Notes: generated from the letters alone by a model not told the origin. DNA of 64,000 nt from Dissulfurimicrobium hydrothermale (GCF_022026155.1 NZ_CP085041.1:900306-964305), one strand, 5' to 3'. Positions 45,349 through 55,285 are shown, numbered from the stretch's first letter. Numbers and translations: made by a program.

Positions 45349-46239
45349 ATGAAAAAAGATAAGAAGATAGGGGGTGCCATTGTTGCGATTGTCACTCCTT
45401 TTAGAGATGGGGTGTTGGATGAGCAGGCGTTGAAAGACCTTATTGAGTGGCAGATAAAGTCTGGAACCCATGGGATCGTGCCTTGCGGGACCACTGGTGA
45501 GTCGGCGACGCTCAGCCACGAAGAACACATGAAGGTCGTCGAGGTCACCGTAGCTGCAGTAAACGGGCGCGTGCCGGTCATAGCAGGTACAGGGTCCAAT
45601 TCCACTGACGAGACCATCATGTTGACCAGGCACGCCAAAAAGGCAGGGGCTGATGCGGCCTTGGTCATAACACCTTACTACAACAAGCCTACGCAGGAAG
45701 GGCTTTATCAACACTTTAAAAAGGTGGCGGATGAGTGCAAATTCCCGATGATCCTCTACAATGTCCCGGGCAGAACAGGCGTAAATATGCTCCCACAGAC
45801 GGTCGCGCGCTGTGCCCAAAACAGATATATAATCGGCATAAAAGAGGCGACAGGCGACCTGAGACAGGTTACGAATGTGATAAGGCTGTGTCCGAAGGGC
45901 TTTATCGTGCTTTCCGGAGATGATTTCACGGCCATGCCGACTGTTGCGATAGGCGGAGAGGGCGTCATATCAGTTGCGTCAAACGTTATGCCGAAGGAGA
46001 TGGCTGCCATGATGGATGCAGCGTTGAGCGGTCATATGGATAAGGCCAGAGACATGCACCTAAAACTCTTTCCCCTGTTCGATTCCTTGTTTATCGAGAC
46101 AAATCCTGTGCCGGCCAAGGCTGCTTTAGCGCTTATGGGGAAGATACCGTCCGGCGAGTTGAGGTTGCCGCTCTGCCAGATGGGCAATGCAAATCAGGAA
46201 AGATTGAAAGAGGTGCTCAAGGGTTACGGGCTTATCTGA
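45349..46239 (+). CDS. dapA: 4-hydroxy-tetrahydrodipicolinate synthase
   Basis: First committed step of lysine/diaminopimelate synthesis: condenses pyruvate with aspartate semialdehyde. GTTGESATLSHEEH, YNVPGRTGVNM and the Schiff-base Lys in GIKEATGDL are present. ATG 45349 is preferred: it fits the family N-terminus and has GGAAGGTG upstream. The frame is open to 45292, adding 19 unlikely residues. It heads dapA-dapB-FAH-dapL-folK, with repeat copy B between dapA and dapB. Confidence 0.97.
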   Translation: MKKDKKIGGAIVAIVTPFRDGVLDEQALKDLIEWQIKSGTHGIVPCGTTGESATLSHEEHMKVVEVTVAAVNGRVPVIAGTGSNSTDETIMLTRHAKKAGADAALVITPYYNKPTQEGLYQHFKKVADECKFPMILYNVPGRTGVNMLPQTVARCAQNRYIIGIKEATGDLRQVTNVIRLCPKGFIVLSGDDFTAMPTVAIGGEGVISVASNVMPKEMAAMMDAALSGHMDKARDMHLKLFPLFDSLFIETNPVPAKAALALMGKIPSGELRLPLCQMGNANQERLKEVLKGYGLI

Positions 46240-46304
46240 TTTAAAATGCACGGTGTGCAAAAATATCCGGTGTGGGGGTTTTCAATAGCTGACTAAAATT
46301 ATGC

Positions 46305-46423
46305 AGGCTGTTCAAAAGCGTCTGGTATAAGGGCGCGAAAGGTGAATGATGAGGCGTAGTTATGGCGCGCCGCAATGATGAACCGTGAGCGCAATGCAGC
46401 GACAGGCGTTTTTTCAACAGCCT
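46305..46423. repeat. Dispersed intergenic repeat, copy B, with terminal inverted repeats
   Basis: A 119-bp element between dapA and dapB. The ends AGGCTGTTCAAAA and TTTTTCAACAGCCT are inverted copies of each other with one mismatch over 13 bp. The inside reads ATGAGGCGTAG, GCGCGCCGCAATGATG and GCAATGCAGCG. This is like a non-autonomous mobile element or a palindromic repeat and has no coding capacity. Compare copies at 37993 and 50014. Confidence 0.65.
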
Positions 46424-46439
46424 ACCATGGGGGGAAGAT

Positions 46440-47246
46440 ATGATCCGCGCAATAGTAGCAGGCGCCGGGGGCCGCATGGGCGGTCGTATAATCAACATTA
46501 TAGAGGCCGATAAAGACATTACGCTTGCCGCCGCCTTTGAGAGAAAGGGATCACGGTTCGCGGGACAGGACGCTGGCATAGTCGCAGGGCTCAATAGGGC
46601 CCTCGGTATAATTGTCCAAGAAGGTCTTGAAGGCGTGATCGATGAGGGGGATGTACTAATCGACTTCACGTTCCATGAGGCCACATTGAATCATGCCCGC
46701 ATTGCAGCCGGCGCCAAAAAGCCTATGGTGATAGGCACTACCGGTCTTTCCGCCGCTGAGATCGATGAGATCAGAAATCTGGCCAGATCGTTTCCATGCG
46801 TCCTCGCCCCGAACATGAGCGTTGGCGTCAATCTCTTGTACAAACTGGTCGAGATGGCAGCAAAGACCCTTGGTGACGACTACGATATTGAGATAATCGA
46901 GGCCCATCACAGGATGAAAAAAGACGCGCCGAGCGGTACGGCCTTGCAGATCGGTAGAGTTGCAGCTGCTGCTGTGGGAAGGAAGCTTGAAGAGGTGGGT
47001 GTCTATGCCAGACATGGGTTGATAGGCGAGAGGACAGCTAAGGAAATTGGCATCCAGACCGTCCGCGCCGGCGACATCGTAGGCGAACACACCGTGCTTT
47101 TCGGCGGGATCGGCGAACGCATTGAATTGGTACACAAGGCTTCAAGCCGTGATACCTTCGCAAAGGGTGCGGTCAGGGCCGCAAAATGGGTTGTTGGAAA
47201 GGGCCCCGGCCTTTACGATATGCAGGATGTCCTGGGCTTGAAATAA
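46440..47246 (+). CDS. dapB: 4-hydroxy-tetrahydrodipicolinate reductase
   Basis: NAD(P)H-dependent second step of the diaminopimelate pathway. GAGGRMGGRI nucleotide motif at residues 8-17, TTGLSAAE, and the substrate loop EAHHRMKKDAPSGTA are conserved. 268 residues. GGGGGGAAG lies before the ATG. It is separated from dapA by a 200-bp gap occupied mostly by the repeat. Confidence 0.97.
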   Translation: MIRAIVAGAGGRMGGRIINIIEADKDITLAAAFERKGSRFAGQDAGIVAGLNRALGIIVQEGLEGVIDEGDVLIDFTFHEATLNHARIAAGAKKPMVIGTTGLSAAEIDEIRNLARSFPCVLAPNMSVGVNLLYKLVEMAAKTLGDDYDIEIIEAHHRMKKDAPSGTALQIGRVAAAAVGRKLEEVGVYARHGLIGERTAKEIGIQTVRAGDIVGEHTVLFGGIGERIELVHKASSRDTFAKGAVRAAKWVVGKGPGLYDMQDVLGLK

Positions 47247-47291
47247 AAGGGCATTGACCTGATCTTCCGTTGGAATGAGGGAGGGAGGCAG

Positions 47292-48053
47292 ATGAAACTG
47301 GTCAGGTTTATGACAAAAGAAAAAAAGTCGCCCCGTTACGGCATCTGGCGGGACGGATATGTCCGTGTGATCGTAGCCGACCCGTTCGAGGGTATGATCG
47401 TGGGGACATCCGAGACGTACCAGGCCGATGAGGTCATCCTTCTTGCCCCATGCACACCATCAAAGATAGTGGCCGTCGGATTGAATTACAAGGACCATGC
47501 CGAAGAGCTCAAGATGCCTCTGCCGGATGAGCCGCTTATCTTTTTAAAGCCCCCTTCTTCTGTGATAGGTCAAGGCGATGAGATCGTGAGGCCCGGACAG
47601 TCAAATCGCGTGGACTATGAAGCAGAGTTAGGCGTGGTTATAGGCAGAAAAGCAAGAAATGTGCCTCCGCAAATGGCAAAGGGTTACATCCTAGGCTATA
47701 CCTGCATAAACGACGTAACGGCCAGGGATCTGCAGATGAAGGACGTGCAGTTTACCAGGGCGAAGGGTTTTGACACATTCTGCCCCATCGGACCATGGAT
47801 AGAGACGGAGTTCGATCCATCCGACGCCCTTGTCGAATGCAGGTTAAACGGTGAGCTCAAACAGTCGTCGAGGACCAGTCAGTTCATTCACGATGTTCCT
47901 GAATTGATAAGTTTCATCTCACATATAATGACGCTTGAACCTGGCGATGTTGTATCCACTGGGACGCCAAAGGGCATAGGACCGATGGATCCTGGAGACG
48001 AGGTCATTGTAAGTATCGAGGGCATAGGCGAACTCAGAAACAAGGTCATATAA
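47292..48053 (+). CDS. Fumarylacetoacetate hydrolase family protein
   Basis: A 253-residue member of the FAH fold (KIVAVGLNYKDHAEE, metal ligands in VDYEAELGVVIG, GFDTFCPIGPW, STGTPKGIGPM). Such enzymes hydrolyse C-C bonds or decarboxylate/tautomerise oxaloacetate and related oxoacids. Its presence between dapB and dapL may reflect a need to dispose of oxaloacetate or enol intermediates; that is inference. The ribosome site GGGAGG is strong. Confidence 0.92.
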   Translation: MKLVRFMTKEKKSPRYGIWRDGYVRVIVADPFEGMIVGTSETYQADEVILLAPCTPSKIVAVGLNYKDHAEELKMPLPDEPLIFLKPPSSVIGQGDEIVRPGQSNRVDYEAELGVVIGRKARNVPPQMAKGYILGYTCINDVTARDLQMKDVQFTRAKGFDTFCPIGPWIETEFDPSDALVECRLNGELKQSSRTSQFIHDVPELISFISHIMTLEPGDVVSTGTPKGIGPMDPGDEVIVSIEGIGELRNKVI

Positions 48054-48062
48054 GAGGTCGAT

Positions 48063-49229
48063 ATGGATTTTAAGATATCAGAAAGGCTTTCATCGCTCCC
48101 GCCGTATCTCTTTGTGGAGCTTGACCGCAAGAAGGAAGAGGTGATGAGACGGGGCGTAGATGTCATAGACTTGGGTATCGGAGACCCCGACCTCCCAACC
48201 CCGCAGTTTGTTGTGGAGAGGCTCAAAGAGGCGGCGGGAAGGTCGCAGAATCACCGCTATCCGTCCTCCGCCGGCATGGCGGAATTCAGGTGTGCGGTCG
48301 CGGAGTGGTGCAGGAGGCGTTTCGGTCTGGTGCTTGATCCTGATAGAGAGGTTGCATGTCTGATCGGTTCAAAGGAGGGGATCGCCCATTTCCCGATTGC
48401 ATTTTTAAACCCTGGCGATGTGGCGTTGGTTCCAACCCCTGGCTATCCCGTCTATCACATAGGTACCCTCTTTGCAGGCGCAAAGACCCATTTCATGCCG
48501 CTTGTTGAAAAAAATGCATTCCTTCCCGATCTTGACTCCATAGCCCCAGAGGTGCTCAAAGGTGCGAAGGTCCTGTGGCTCAACTATCCCAATAATCCCA
48601 CGGCGGCGATTGCACCGGAAGGATTTTACGAAAAGGTGGTTGCATTTGCAAAGGAGCACAGGCTCATTGTCTGTCACGATGCGGCTTACAGCGAGATGAC
48701 TTATGATGGGTACCGTGCGCCGAGCTTTCTTGAGATTCCCGGAGCAAAAGACGTGGGCATAGAGTTCCATTCGCTCTCCAAGACCTACAATATGACAGGC
48801 TGGCGGATTGGTTTTGCCATAGGACATCCGGATCTGATAGCAGGGCTCAAGAAGGTGAAGTCCAATGTGGATTCCGGACAGTTCAATGCAGTACAGGAGG
48901 CGGCCATAGCCGCACTCCAAAGCGATCAGTCCTTTATAGAGGAGATGCGGAAGGTCTATTCGGAGCGGCGGGACATGTTGGTCAAGGGGCTCAGGCGTCT
49001 TGGGATTGCGGCCCCATTTCCAAAGGCCACCTTCTACGTCTGGACCTCTGTGCCGAAGGGCCATACGTCCCAGAGTTTCTCGGGTCTGCTTCTTGAAAAG
49101 GCTGGGATAGTCTGTACCCCTGGAAGCGGCTTCGGTGCACCGGGCGAGGGTTACGTAAGAATGGCACTAACGGTGCCGGTCGGGAGGCTTGAAGAGGCCA
49201 TTGGGCGGCTTGAAAAGGTGCTGAACTAA
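48063..49229 (+). CDS. dapL: LL-diaminopimelate aminotransferase
   Basis: A class I PLP aminotransferase of 388 residues. The N-terminus ISERLSSLPPYLFVELDRKK, GIGDPDLPTP and the PLP Lys in SLSKTYNMTGWRIGF match DapL rather than general aspartate aminotransferase. It converts tetrahydrodipicolinate directly to LL-diaminopimelate, bypassing DapD, C and E. Genome context with dapA and dapB supports it. Confidence 0.92.
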   Translation: MDFKISERLSSLPPYLFVELDRKKEEVMRRGVDVIDLGIGDPDLPTPQFVVERLKEAAGRSQNHRYPSSAGMAEFRCAVAEWCRRRFGLVLDPDREVACLIGSKEGIAHFPIAFLNPGDVALVPTPGYPVYHIGTLFAGAKTHFMPLVEKNAFLPDLDSIAPEVLKGAKVLWLNYPNNPTAAIAPEGFYEKVVAFAKEHRLIVCHDAAYSEMTYDGYRAPSFLEIPGAKDVGIEFHSLSKTYNMTGWRIGFAIGHPDLIAGLKKVKSNVDSGQFNAVQEAAIAALQSDQSFIEEMRKVYSERRDMLVKGLRRLGIAAPFPKATFYVWTSVPKGHTSQSFSGLLLEKAGIVCTPGSGFGAPGEGYVRMALTVPVGRLEEAIGRLEKVLN

Positions 49230-49234
49230 CAGAA

Positions 49235-49738
49235 ATGGCATGGAAGATGGCGTACATAGGCCTTGGAGCGAATCTAAGGCCAAGGCGCAAAAATTGTCTT
49301 TTAGCGATCGAGCTCCTTAAAAAGACGCCTGAGATCAGGGTTGTCTCCATGTCGAGATTTTACGAGACAGAGCCTGTAGGGGTCGACACAACGCATCTCT
49401 TTGTAAATGCGGCAGCTGGAATAGAGACCAGTCTTCTGCCGTACCCCCTCCTTGATATGCTCTTGCAGATCGAACATAAACTCGGGAGGGACAGGTCAAA
49501 AGGCCCTGACAGGACGATAGACATTGATCTCCTCTATTATGAAGGCGTTAAGATAGACGAAGGCGGCCTTTCACTTCCTCATCCAAGGGCGTCTGGGAGG
49601 CGTTTTGTCCTTGCCCCATTGGTCGAAATAGCGCCTGATCTCAATATCGGCCCAGAAGGTGAAACGGTCGCAATGCTTTTAAGCCGACTGCCAGAAATAC
49701 CGTCGGTCAGGATGATGGATAAGGGATCGCGGTCTTGA
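49235..49738 (+). CDS. folK: HPPK (6-hydroxymethyl-7,8-dihydropterin pyrophosphokinase)
   Basis: Folate synthesis: transfers pyrophosphate from ATP to the pterin. 167 residues with GLGANL, SRFYETEPVGV, the metal motif DRTIDIDLLYY and HPRASGRRFVLAPL. It follows dapL after five bases and overlaps the next gene (TTGA). An earlier in-frame ATG may add two or three residues. Confidence 0.95.
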   Translation: MAWKMAYIGLGANLRPRRKNCLLAIELLKKTPEIRVVSMSRFYETEPVGVDTTHLFVNAAAGIETSLLPYPLLDMLLQIEHKLGRDRSKGPDRTIDIDLLYYEGVKIDEGGLSLPHPRASGRRFVLAPLVEIAPDLNIGPEGETVAMLLSRLPEIPSVRMMDKGSRS

Positions 49739-50004
49739 AATTTATTTTCTTTATCTTGCTATATGGGGTAATCTATTTCTCCTTCATCAAACCCTTCTTA
49801 AGGGGCTATCGCGGTGCGACTGGCAATACGAGGGGTGCGATCCAGCCTCCACCACCCATCCACGATGAACTCGTAAGGGATCCTGTTTGTGGGGTCTTTG
49901 TCCCGAAAAGGCAGGCTGTTGCGCTTATAATGGATGGCAAGATCCATTATTTCTGCTCTGAAAGGTGTAGAAAACAATTCATTGCTGGCTCCGGCCGCCG
50001 CTAA
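49735..50004 (+). CDS. Membrane-anchored TRASH/YHS-type metal-binding protein
   Basis: 89 residues. One N-terminal membrane segment (FIFFILLYGVIYFSFIKPF) is followed by a Gly/Pro-rich linker and a TRASH-like domain: DPVCGVFVPKRQAVAL with Cys52, and YFCSERCRKQF with Cys74 and Cys78. Such domains bind copper, iron or other soft metals. The start is a TTG at 49735 overlapping the folK stop, so translation is coupled. The role is unknown; sensing or chaperoning of metal at the membrane is inference. Confidence 0.8.
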   Translation: MKFIFFILLYGVIYFSFIKPFLRGYRGATGNTRGAIQPPPPIHDELVRDPVCGVFVPKRQAVALIMDGKIHYFCSERCRKQFIAGSGRR

Positions 50005-50013
50005 GAATCCTCT

Positions 50014-50134
50014 CGGGTTTTCAAACGTCAGATGGAGGCGTGCGAGAAATGGTGAGGCGTGGGCGCCTAAAGTACGCTGCAACGGCGAGCCATGGGCAGG
50101 ATGTAAAGTAGCAGAAGGGTTTTTTCAACAACCT
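50014..50134. repeat. Dispersed intergenic repeat, copy C
   Basis: A 121-bp element between the TRASH-protein gene and the convergent peptidase. Ends CGGGTTTTCAAACG and TTTTTTCAACAACCT are inverted and near to those of copy B; the interior reads GGTGAGGCGTGGGCGCC, AAAGTACGCTGCAACGG and GCCATGGGC. It lies 3' of both flanking genes. Confidence 0.6.
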
Positions 50135-51279
50135 GGCCAGCTCTTGATTATCTCAATCACAAGCCTGCAAACCCTTGCCATGTCCTCCAGTCTTATGAAT
50201 TCACTGGTGCTGTGGACATTTTGCATACCTATCCCCATGATAACAGTTGAAAGCCCCTTGCCGTTAAAGATATTGGCATCGCTCCCGCCGCCGGTCTTTC
50301 CGGTCTTAATATCCCTACCCAAGACCCTTGCAGCATCCATCGCGGCCTTGACAAGTTGGTGGTCGTCGGGGACGGACATGGCAGGGTAGTCGTCTCTTAC
50401 CTCAGCCTGTACTAACGGGAGGCCGTCCAAGCCATCCTTTCTGAATTCAGAGGCCACTTTGTGAAAGCGCCCTATGATCTCGTCCTCCACCTCACGGAGC
50501 CTCTTCGGGCTATGGCTCCTCACCTCACCGTCCATCTCCACTTCGCCTGGTACGATATTTGTCGCATTGCCGCCCCGGATGACCCCGATATTCGCCGTTG
50601 TTTCATCGTCTATGCGTCCCATCGGGATTGTAGAGAGGGCATTGGCCGCAATCCTTATGGCGTTTATCCCGTCTTCCGGCCTGATGCCTGCATGCACGGC
50701 CTTTCCAACTACTTTTAGATGGAATCTGATCGCGGCAGGGGCCATGGTGATGAGCATATCCGGGTTGGTGGCGTCAAGGGCATAGCCTGCCCTGGCTTTA
50801 AGAAGCGCAGGGTCAAAAGCCTTGGCACCCAGGAGCCCTATCTCCTCGCAAACAGTAAAGAGGAACTCCACAGGGCCGTGGGCCACATCGTATTCTTTTA
50901 AGAGATTTGCAACCTCTATCAGGATGGCTATGGCCGCTTTGTCGTCAGAGCCGAGGATTGTCGAGCCGTCAGTGGAAAAGACACCTTCTTTGAAGATGGG
51001 TTTTATACCCCTTCCTGGTTCGACCGTGTCCATGTGGGCGTTGAAAAAGAGTGGAGGGACGTCTTTCACGCCAGGGGTGCGCACTATTAGATTGCCGCTG
51101 CTGGATCCAGTCTCGGACTTGGTTTTATCCTCGATTACCTCAAATCCAAGGTCTGAAAAATGTCTCCTGAGCCACGCACAGACCGCAGCTTCCTCCCTGG
51201 ACGGGCTGTTGATCTTGACAAGCTCCATAAAGGTATCAGAAAGGCGCCTTAAATCAGGTCTTATCTCTTTTTTTCTCAT
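50125..51279 (-). CDS. M20-family peptidase (PepT-like)
   Basis: A 384-residue zinc aminopeptidase or carboxypeptidase-type hydrolase. The metal site includes [25 protein letters not shown] and [13 protein letters not shown], and a dimerisation domain is inserted around residues 180-290. It overlaps the lon 3' end by 26 bp, so the two are co-transcribed, which fits downstream breakdown of Lon-made peptides (inference). Confidence 0.93.
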   Translation of the reverse strand: MRKKEIRPDLRRLSDTFMELVKINSPSREEAAVCAWLRRHFSDLGFEVIEDKTKSETGSSSGNLIVRTPGVKDVPPLFFNAHMDTVEPGRGIKPIFKEGVFSTDGSTILGSDDKAAIAILIEVANLLKEYDVAHGPVEFLFTVCEEIGLLGAKAFDPALLKARAGYALDATNPDMLITMAPAAIRFHLKVVGKAVHAGIRPEDGINAIRIAANALSTIPMGRIDDETTANIGVIRGGNATNIVPGEVEMDGEVRSHSPKRLREVEDEIIGRFHKVASEFRKDGLDGLPLVQAEVRDDYPAMSVPDDHQLVKAAMDAARVLGRDIKTGKTGGGSDANIFNGKGLSTVIMGIGMQNVHSTSEFIRLEDMARVCRLVIEIIKSWPGC

Positions 51280-53659
51280 TTTTGTCCACGTCCTGTTTGA
51301 TAGCGATCTTTAGTACCTCGTCCATATATTTTACTACATGGAAGGTTATTTTTTTTCGGATATGACGAGGTATCTCCTCAAGGTCTTTCAAATTTCCTTC
51401 AGGGATCACAACCCTTGAGATGCCGGCCCTCAGGGCGGCCAAGGCCTTTTCCTTGAGTCCGCCGATGGGGAGCACCCGGCCCCTTAGGGTGATCTCCCCC
51501 GTCATTGCCACGTCTTTATCTACAGGCCGGTCTGTCAGCGCGGAGACAAGGGCGGTCGTGAGGGTTATGCCGGCAGAAGGCCCGTCTTTTGGTATGGCCC
51601 CTGCCGGGACATGTATGTGGATGTCTTTGTTCTCAAATGTCTGTGGATCAATACCCAGGGACTCGGCCCTTGATCTTGCAAAACTCAGGGCGGCCTGGGC
51701 AGATTCCTTCATAACCTCGCCAAGGAGACCTGTAAGGGTAAGGCCGCCCTTACCCTTCATAAGTGTGGCCTCAATCCTCAGGACCTCTCCGCCGAAAGGT
51801 GTCCACGCAAGACCCGTCGCCACCCCAACCTGACTCTCTTCTTGGGCGAGCTCAGGTTGATACGGTGGGATGCCGAGATATCTGCTGAGACTTAGGGCCG
51901 TGACCTTAAACGGCCCCTTTTCCCCTTCTGCGATACGGCGGGCCGCTTTTCTACAGACCGCTGCTATCTGACGCTCGAGTTCACGGAGACCGGCCTCACG
52001 TGTGTATTCCTCTATTATCTTCATAAGGGTGGTGTCAGGTATATCGAGTGTATCTTTCTTAAGGCCGTGTTCTTTGATTTGGCGCGGAAGGAGATAGCGC
52101 CTTGCAATGGCCGCCTTTTCGTCGGTCGTATAACCTGATAGCCTTATGAGTTCAAGCCTGTCCAGGAGGGCGGACGGGATAGAGTCAGTCACATTGGCCG
52201 TCAGTACAAAGAGAACCCTTGAAAGGTCGAACGGAAGGTCTATGTAGTGGTCGAAAAATGTGTTGTTTTGCTCTGGATCAAGAACCTCCAGGAGGGCAGC
52301 AGCGGGGTCGCCCCTGAAGTCAGTGCCAATCTTGTCCACCTCATCCATCATAAATACAGGGTTGTTGGTCCCAGCCCTCTTGATTCCCTGGATGATTCTG
52401 CCTGGGAGTGCCCCTATATAGGTGCGCCTGTGACCGCGTATCTCCGCCTCATCCCTTACGCCGCCAAGCGAGACCCTGACGAATTTGCGACCCAGGGCCC
52501 TTGCCACAGAGCGGCCGAGGGAGGTCTTGCCGACGCCGGGCGGTCCGACAAAGCAAAGGATAGGTCCTTTTACAGATCGATTCAGTTTCCTTACAGCTAT
52601 GTATTCTATGATGCGTTCTTTGACCTTTTCGAGGTCATAGTGGTCTTCATCCAATACCTTCTGTGCCCTTGCGACATCCAGTTTGTCGTTTGTGGATCTG
52701 GACCACGGCAGTTCAATCAACCAGTCTAGATAGGTCCTGATTATCGAGGCCTCTGAGGCATCGGGGTGCATGGATTCCAGACGCCCTATCTGTTTTAACG
52801 CATCTTCTTCGGCATCGGGCGGCATGCGGGCCTCTATGACCTTTTTCCTGAGCTCGCTGAGCTCTTCAGTCCTGTCGTCTATCTCGCCGAGCTCGCGCTT
52901 TATGGCGTTCAACTGCTCCCTGAGGAAGTATTCACGTTGGGTCTTGGTCATTTCCTCCTTGGCCTCGGATTGGATTTTGGCCTGTACGGTCGTGACCTCA
53001 AGTTCCCTGGCAAGGAGGTCGTTTACAACCTTTAGTCTCTCAACAGGGTCTGCAACTGCTAAAAGATTCTGTGCGTCGGCAGGCTTTAACTTCAGATTTG
53101 ATGCCACCATATCGGCAAGCCGGCCAGGCTCGTAGAGATTGTTCAATACAGCCCCTATCTCTGGGCTGAAGACCCCTTTCAGGGCAAAGAGTTTCTCGGC
53201 CTGTTCTTTGACATTTCTTATAAGCGCCTCGATCTCTACTGTGATCTCGCCGGGTTCCTCCTCTTTTATTGGTCTTATGCGCACCCTGATATATGGTTCT
53301 TCCTGTAGGAATTCTAATATCTCGCCCTTTATTAAGGCCTGGGCAAGGATTTTCAGTCGCCCATCAGGGAGCTGAAGCGTCCTGATGATTGCAGCCGCCA
53401 CGCCTAGATGATAAAAGTCGTCTCTGTCCGGGGTCTCTTCAGCTGGGTCTTTCTGGGCCGTTAGAAAGATAAGTCTATTTGACCTCAGCGCCTCGTTTAC
53501 AGCCGCTACTGAGGCCTCTCTGCCGACAAAGAGCGGGACTACCATTGAAGGGAATACTATTACATCCCTCAGCGCCATAAGTGGCAGCTCATCCGGTATT
53601 TCTATTGTCTGCTGTCCGCCAGCATCGTCCGTGATAATAAAATTATCGTCAATGTCCAT
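51254..53659 (-). CDS. lon: ATP-dependent protease Lon
   Basis: A homo-hexameric AAA+ protease. The N-terminal substrate domain opens [23 protein letters not shown]; the coiled coil is followed by Walker [11 protein letters not shown] and the C-terminal protease with Ser in PKDGPSAG and Lys in [10 protein letters not shown]. About 801-807 residues depending on start; the Met at 53659 has GGAG nearby, and an ATG at 53677 is possible. It overlaps the peptidase start. Confidence 0.97.
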   Translation of the reverse strand: MDIDDNFIITDDAGGQQTIEIPDELPLMALRDVIVFPSMVVPLFVGREASVAAVNEALRSNRLIFLTAQKDPAEETPDRDDFYHLGVAAAIIRTLQLPDGRLKILAQALIKGEILEFLQEEPYIRVRIRPIKEEEPGEITVEIEALIRNVKEQAEKLFALKGVFSPEIGAVLNNLYEPGRLADMVASNLKLKPADAQNLLAVADPVERLKVVNDLLARELEVTTVQAKIQSEAKEEMTKTQREYFLREQLNAIKRELGEIDDRTEELSELRKKVIEARMPPDAEEDALKQIGRLESMHPDASEASIIRTYLDWLIELPWSRSTNDKLDVARAQKVLDEDHYDLEKVKERIIEYIAVRKLNRSVKGPILCFVGPPGVGKTSLGRSVARALGRKFVRVSLGGVRDEAEIRGHRRTYIGALPGRIIQGIKRAGTNNPVFMMDEVDKIGTDFRGDPAAALLEVLDPEQNNTFFDHYIDLPFDLSRVLFVLTANVTDSIPSALLDRLELIRLSGYTTDEKAAIARRYLLPRQIKEHGLKKDTLDIPDTTLMKIIEEYTREAGLRELERQIAAVCRKAARRIAEGEKGPFKVTALSLSRYLGIPPYQPELAQEESQVGVATGLAWTPFGGEVLRIEATLMKGKGGLTLTGLLGEVMKESAQAALSFARSRAESLGIDPQTFENKDIHIHVPAGAIPKDGPSAGITLTTALVSALTDRPVDKDVAMTGEITLRGRVLPIGGLKEKALAALRAGISRVVIPEGNLKDLEEIPRHIRKKITFHVVKYMDEVLKIAIKQDVDKNEKKRDKT

Positions 53660-53750
53660 ATCGCTCCACAATCCCATGCAGGGGCCTCTTTAAAAAATCT
53701 CTCGGATTTTTATCTAAGTATAAATGGCCGTCATAAATTGCCAAGATAAA

Positions 53751-54992
53751 TTAATCGTCTATCCCTTTTTTAAGTCGGATATCCGGCAGGAATACGGCCA
53801 GCACCCCAAGTAATGGGAGATATGAGCAGATATGATAGACGAATTCAATGTCATACATGTCAGCCAGTTTCCCCAGCACGGCAGCGCCTATACCGGCCAT
53901 ACCGAAGGCAAGTCCGAAGAACAGGCCGGAAATGGTGCCCACCTTGCCTGGAATGAGTTCTTGGGCGAACACTAAGATGGCGGAAAAGGCGGATGCCAGA
54001 GTGAAACCGCCTGCAAAGGCCAGAATACCAGTCCATGTCAGGTTTGCATAGGGCAGGGCAAGGGTAAATGGTGCAGCCCCGAGGATAGAGAGCCAGATGA
54101 CCTTTTTTCTCCCTATCCGATCGCCGATTGGCCCGCCGATGAGCGTACCCGTCGCAACGGCGAATAGAAATGTGAAGAGGTAATACTGTGCCTGCTGCAT
54201 TGGCAGATGAAAGCGGTGCATTAGATAAAAGGTGAAGTAATTGGTGATACTTGCCAGATAAAAATATTTGGAGAATATGAGCGCCAAAAGGATCAGTAGG
54301 GAGATGGTGACTGTGCGCCTGGAAAACGCTGATTTTGCATCCTGATGGCCTTTGGATCCCCCGCCTTTATATGTGCGGCGGCGTCCATACCAATGCCCTA
54401 CATTTATAAGTACCACGATTGCAAGCATGGCAAGAAACGAAAACCATAAGATGCTGTGTTGCCCACATGGGATAATGATCCAGGCCGCCATTAGGGGCCC
54501 CATGGCAGTGCCCGCATTGCCACCTACTTGGAAAATGGACTGTGCAAACCCATATTTTCCGCCTGATGCCATTCTCGCAACGCGTGAGGATTCGGGATGA
54601 AAGACCGATGACCCCATGCCTACCATGGCGGCAGCGATGAGCAACGCGTCATAGTTCCAGGCCATAGCCAGGACCAGGAGGCCGCATAGGGTACAGCCCA
54701 TGCCAAAGGCCAGGGAATAAGGCCTGGGATGCCGGTCCGTATAGAACCCTACCATCGGTTGGAGCAGAGAGGCGGTAATCTGATAGACTAGGGAGATCGT
54801 ACCGACCTGGACAAATGTGAGCGCAAAATTGTTTTTTAGAAGGGGATATATTGCAAAGATCAATGATTGGATGGTGTCGTTCAAAAAATGGGAAAAACTG
54901 ATGGCCCCTAATACCTTTAATGAACCTGTCTGCCAGTGGGCGTATCCAGTTTCCGGAGAGGCCCCATTCCATTCCGTTTCAGTCAAGGTCAT
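53751..54992 (-). CDS. MFS transporter, fosmidomycin-resistance (Fsr) type
   Basis: A 12-helix major-facilitator pump of 413 residues. It starts with a hydrophilic stretch, and the first helix region ISFSHFLNDTIQSLIFAIYP is very like Fsr proteins. Loop motifs (FYTDRHPRPY) are consistent. The substrate is unproven. A strong ribosome site AAAGGAG precedes ATG 54992, with its own upstream promoter. Confidence 0.9.
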   Translation of the reverse strand: MTLTETEWNGASPETGYAHWQTGSLKVLGAISFSHFLNDTIQSLIFAIYPLLKNNFALTFVQVGTISLVYQITASLLQPMVGFYTDRHPRPYSLAFGMGCTLCGLLVLAMAWNYDALLIAAAMVGMGSSVFHPESSRVARMASGGKYGFAQSIFQVGGNAGTAMGPLMAAWIIIPCGQHSILWFSFLAMLAIVVLINVGHWYGRRRTYKGGGSKGHQDAKSAFSRRTVTISLLILLALIFSKYFYLASITNYFTFYLMHRFHLPMQQAQYYLFTFLFAVATGTLIGGPIGDRIGRKKVIWLSILGAAPFTLALPYANLTWTGILAFAGGFTLASAFSAILVFAQELIPGKVGTISGLFFGLAFGMAGIGAAVLGKLADMYDIEFVYHICSYLPLLGVLAVFLPDIRLKKGIDD

Positions 54993-55018
54993 TGCTCCTT
55001 TCCGGGGAATGGCCGATG

Positions 55019-55048
55019 ACTATAATGTAATTAGTGTTGATTTGTAAA
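55019..55048 (-). promoter_or_regulatory. Candidate promoter of the MFS transporter gene
   Basis: On the minus strand TTTACA (55043-55048) and TATAGT (55019-55024) are 18 bp apart. The position gives a leader of about 20 nt before the transporter ATG. Confidence 0.4.
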
Positions 55049-55204
55049 TATGTATCAGCACCTCCCATAGAGTGGGTTTGGAAAACGTTCAAAGCGGCGC
55101 TCATGATCTTTATAAAATTTTTATATCTTTCAGCCCATTTTTTGCATCAATTTTATCTCTCTTTTGATATCCTTATTAAAAAAATAAGTCGGTGAGGAAG
55201 TTTT

Positions 55205-55285
55205 ATGGATGTATTTTATACCGCTTTAGTTATGGCGTTCTTAGGGTTGTCATGGTTGTTCCTGAAGTTACTGGAAGGCATCTAA
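55205..55285 (+). CDS. 26-residue single-span membrane protein at the head of the kdp operon
   Basis: MDVFYTALVMAFLGLSWLFL followed by KLLEGI: one hydrophobic helix with a charged C-terminus. The ribosome site GAGGAAG lies before the ATG, and 14 bp separate it from kdpF. Similar tiny, unnamed proteins precede kdp genes in other bacteria as I recall. A role beside KdpF in stabilising KdpABC is inference. Confidence 0.7.
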   Translation: MDVFYTALVMAFLGLSWLFLKLLEGI

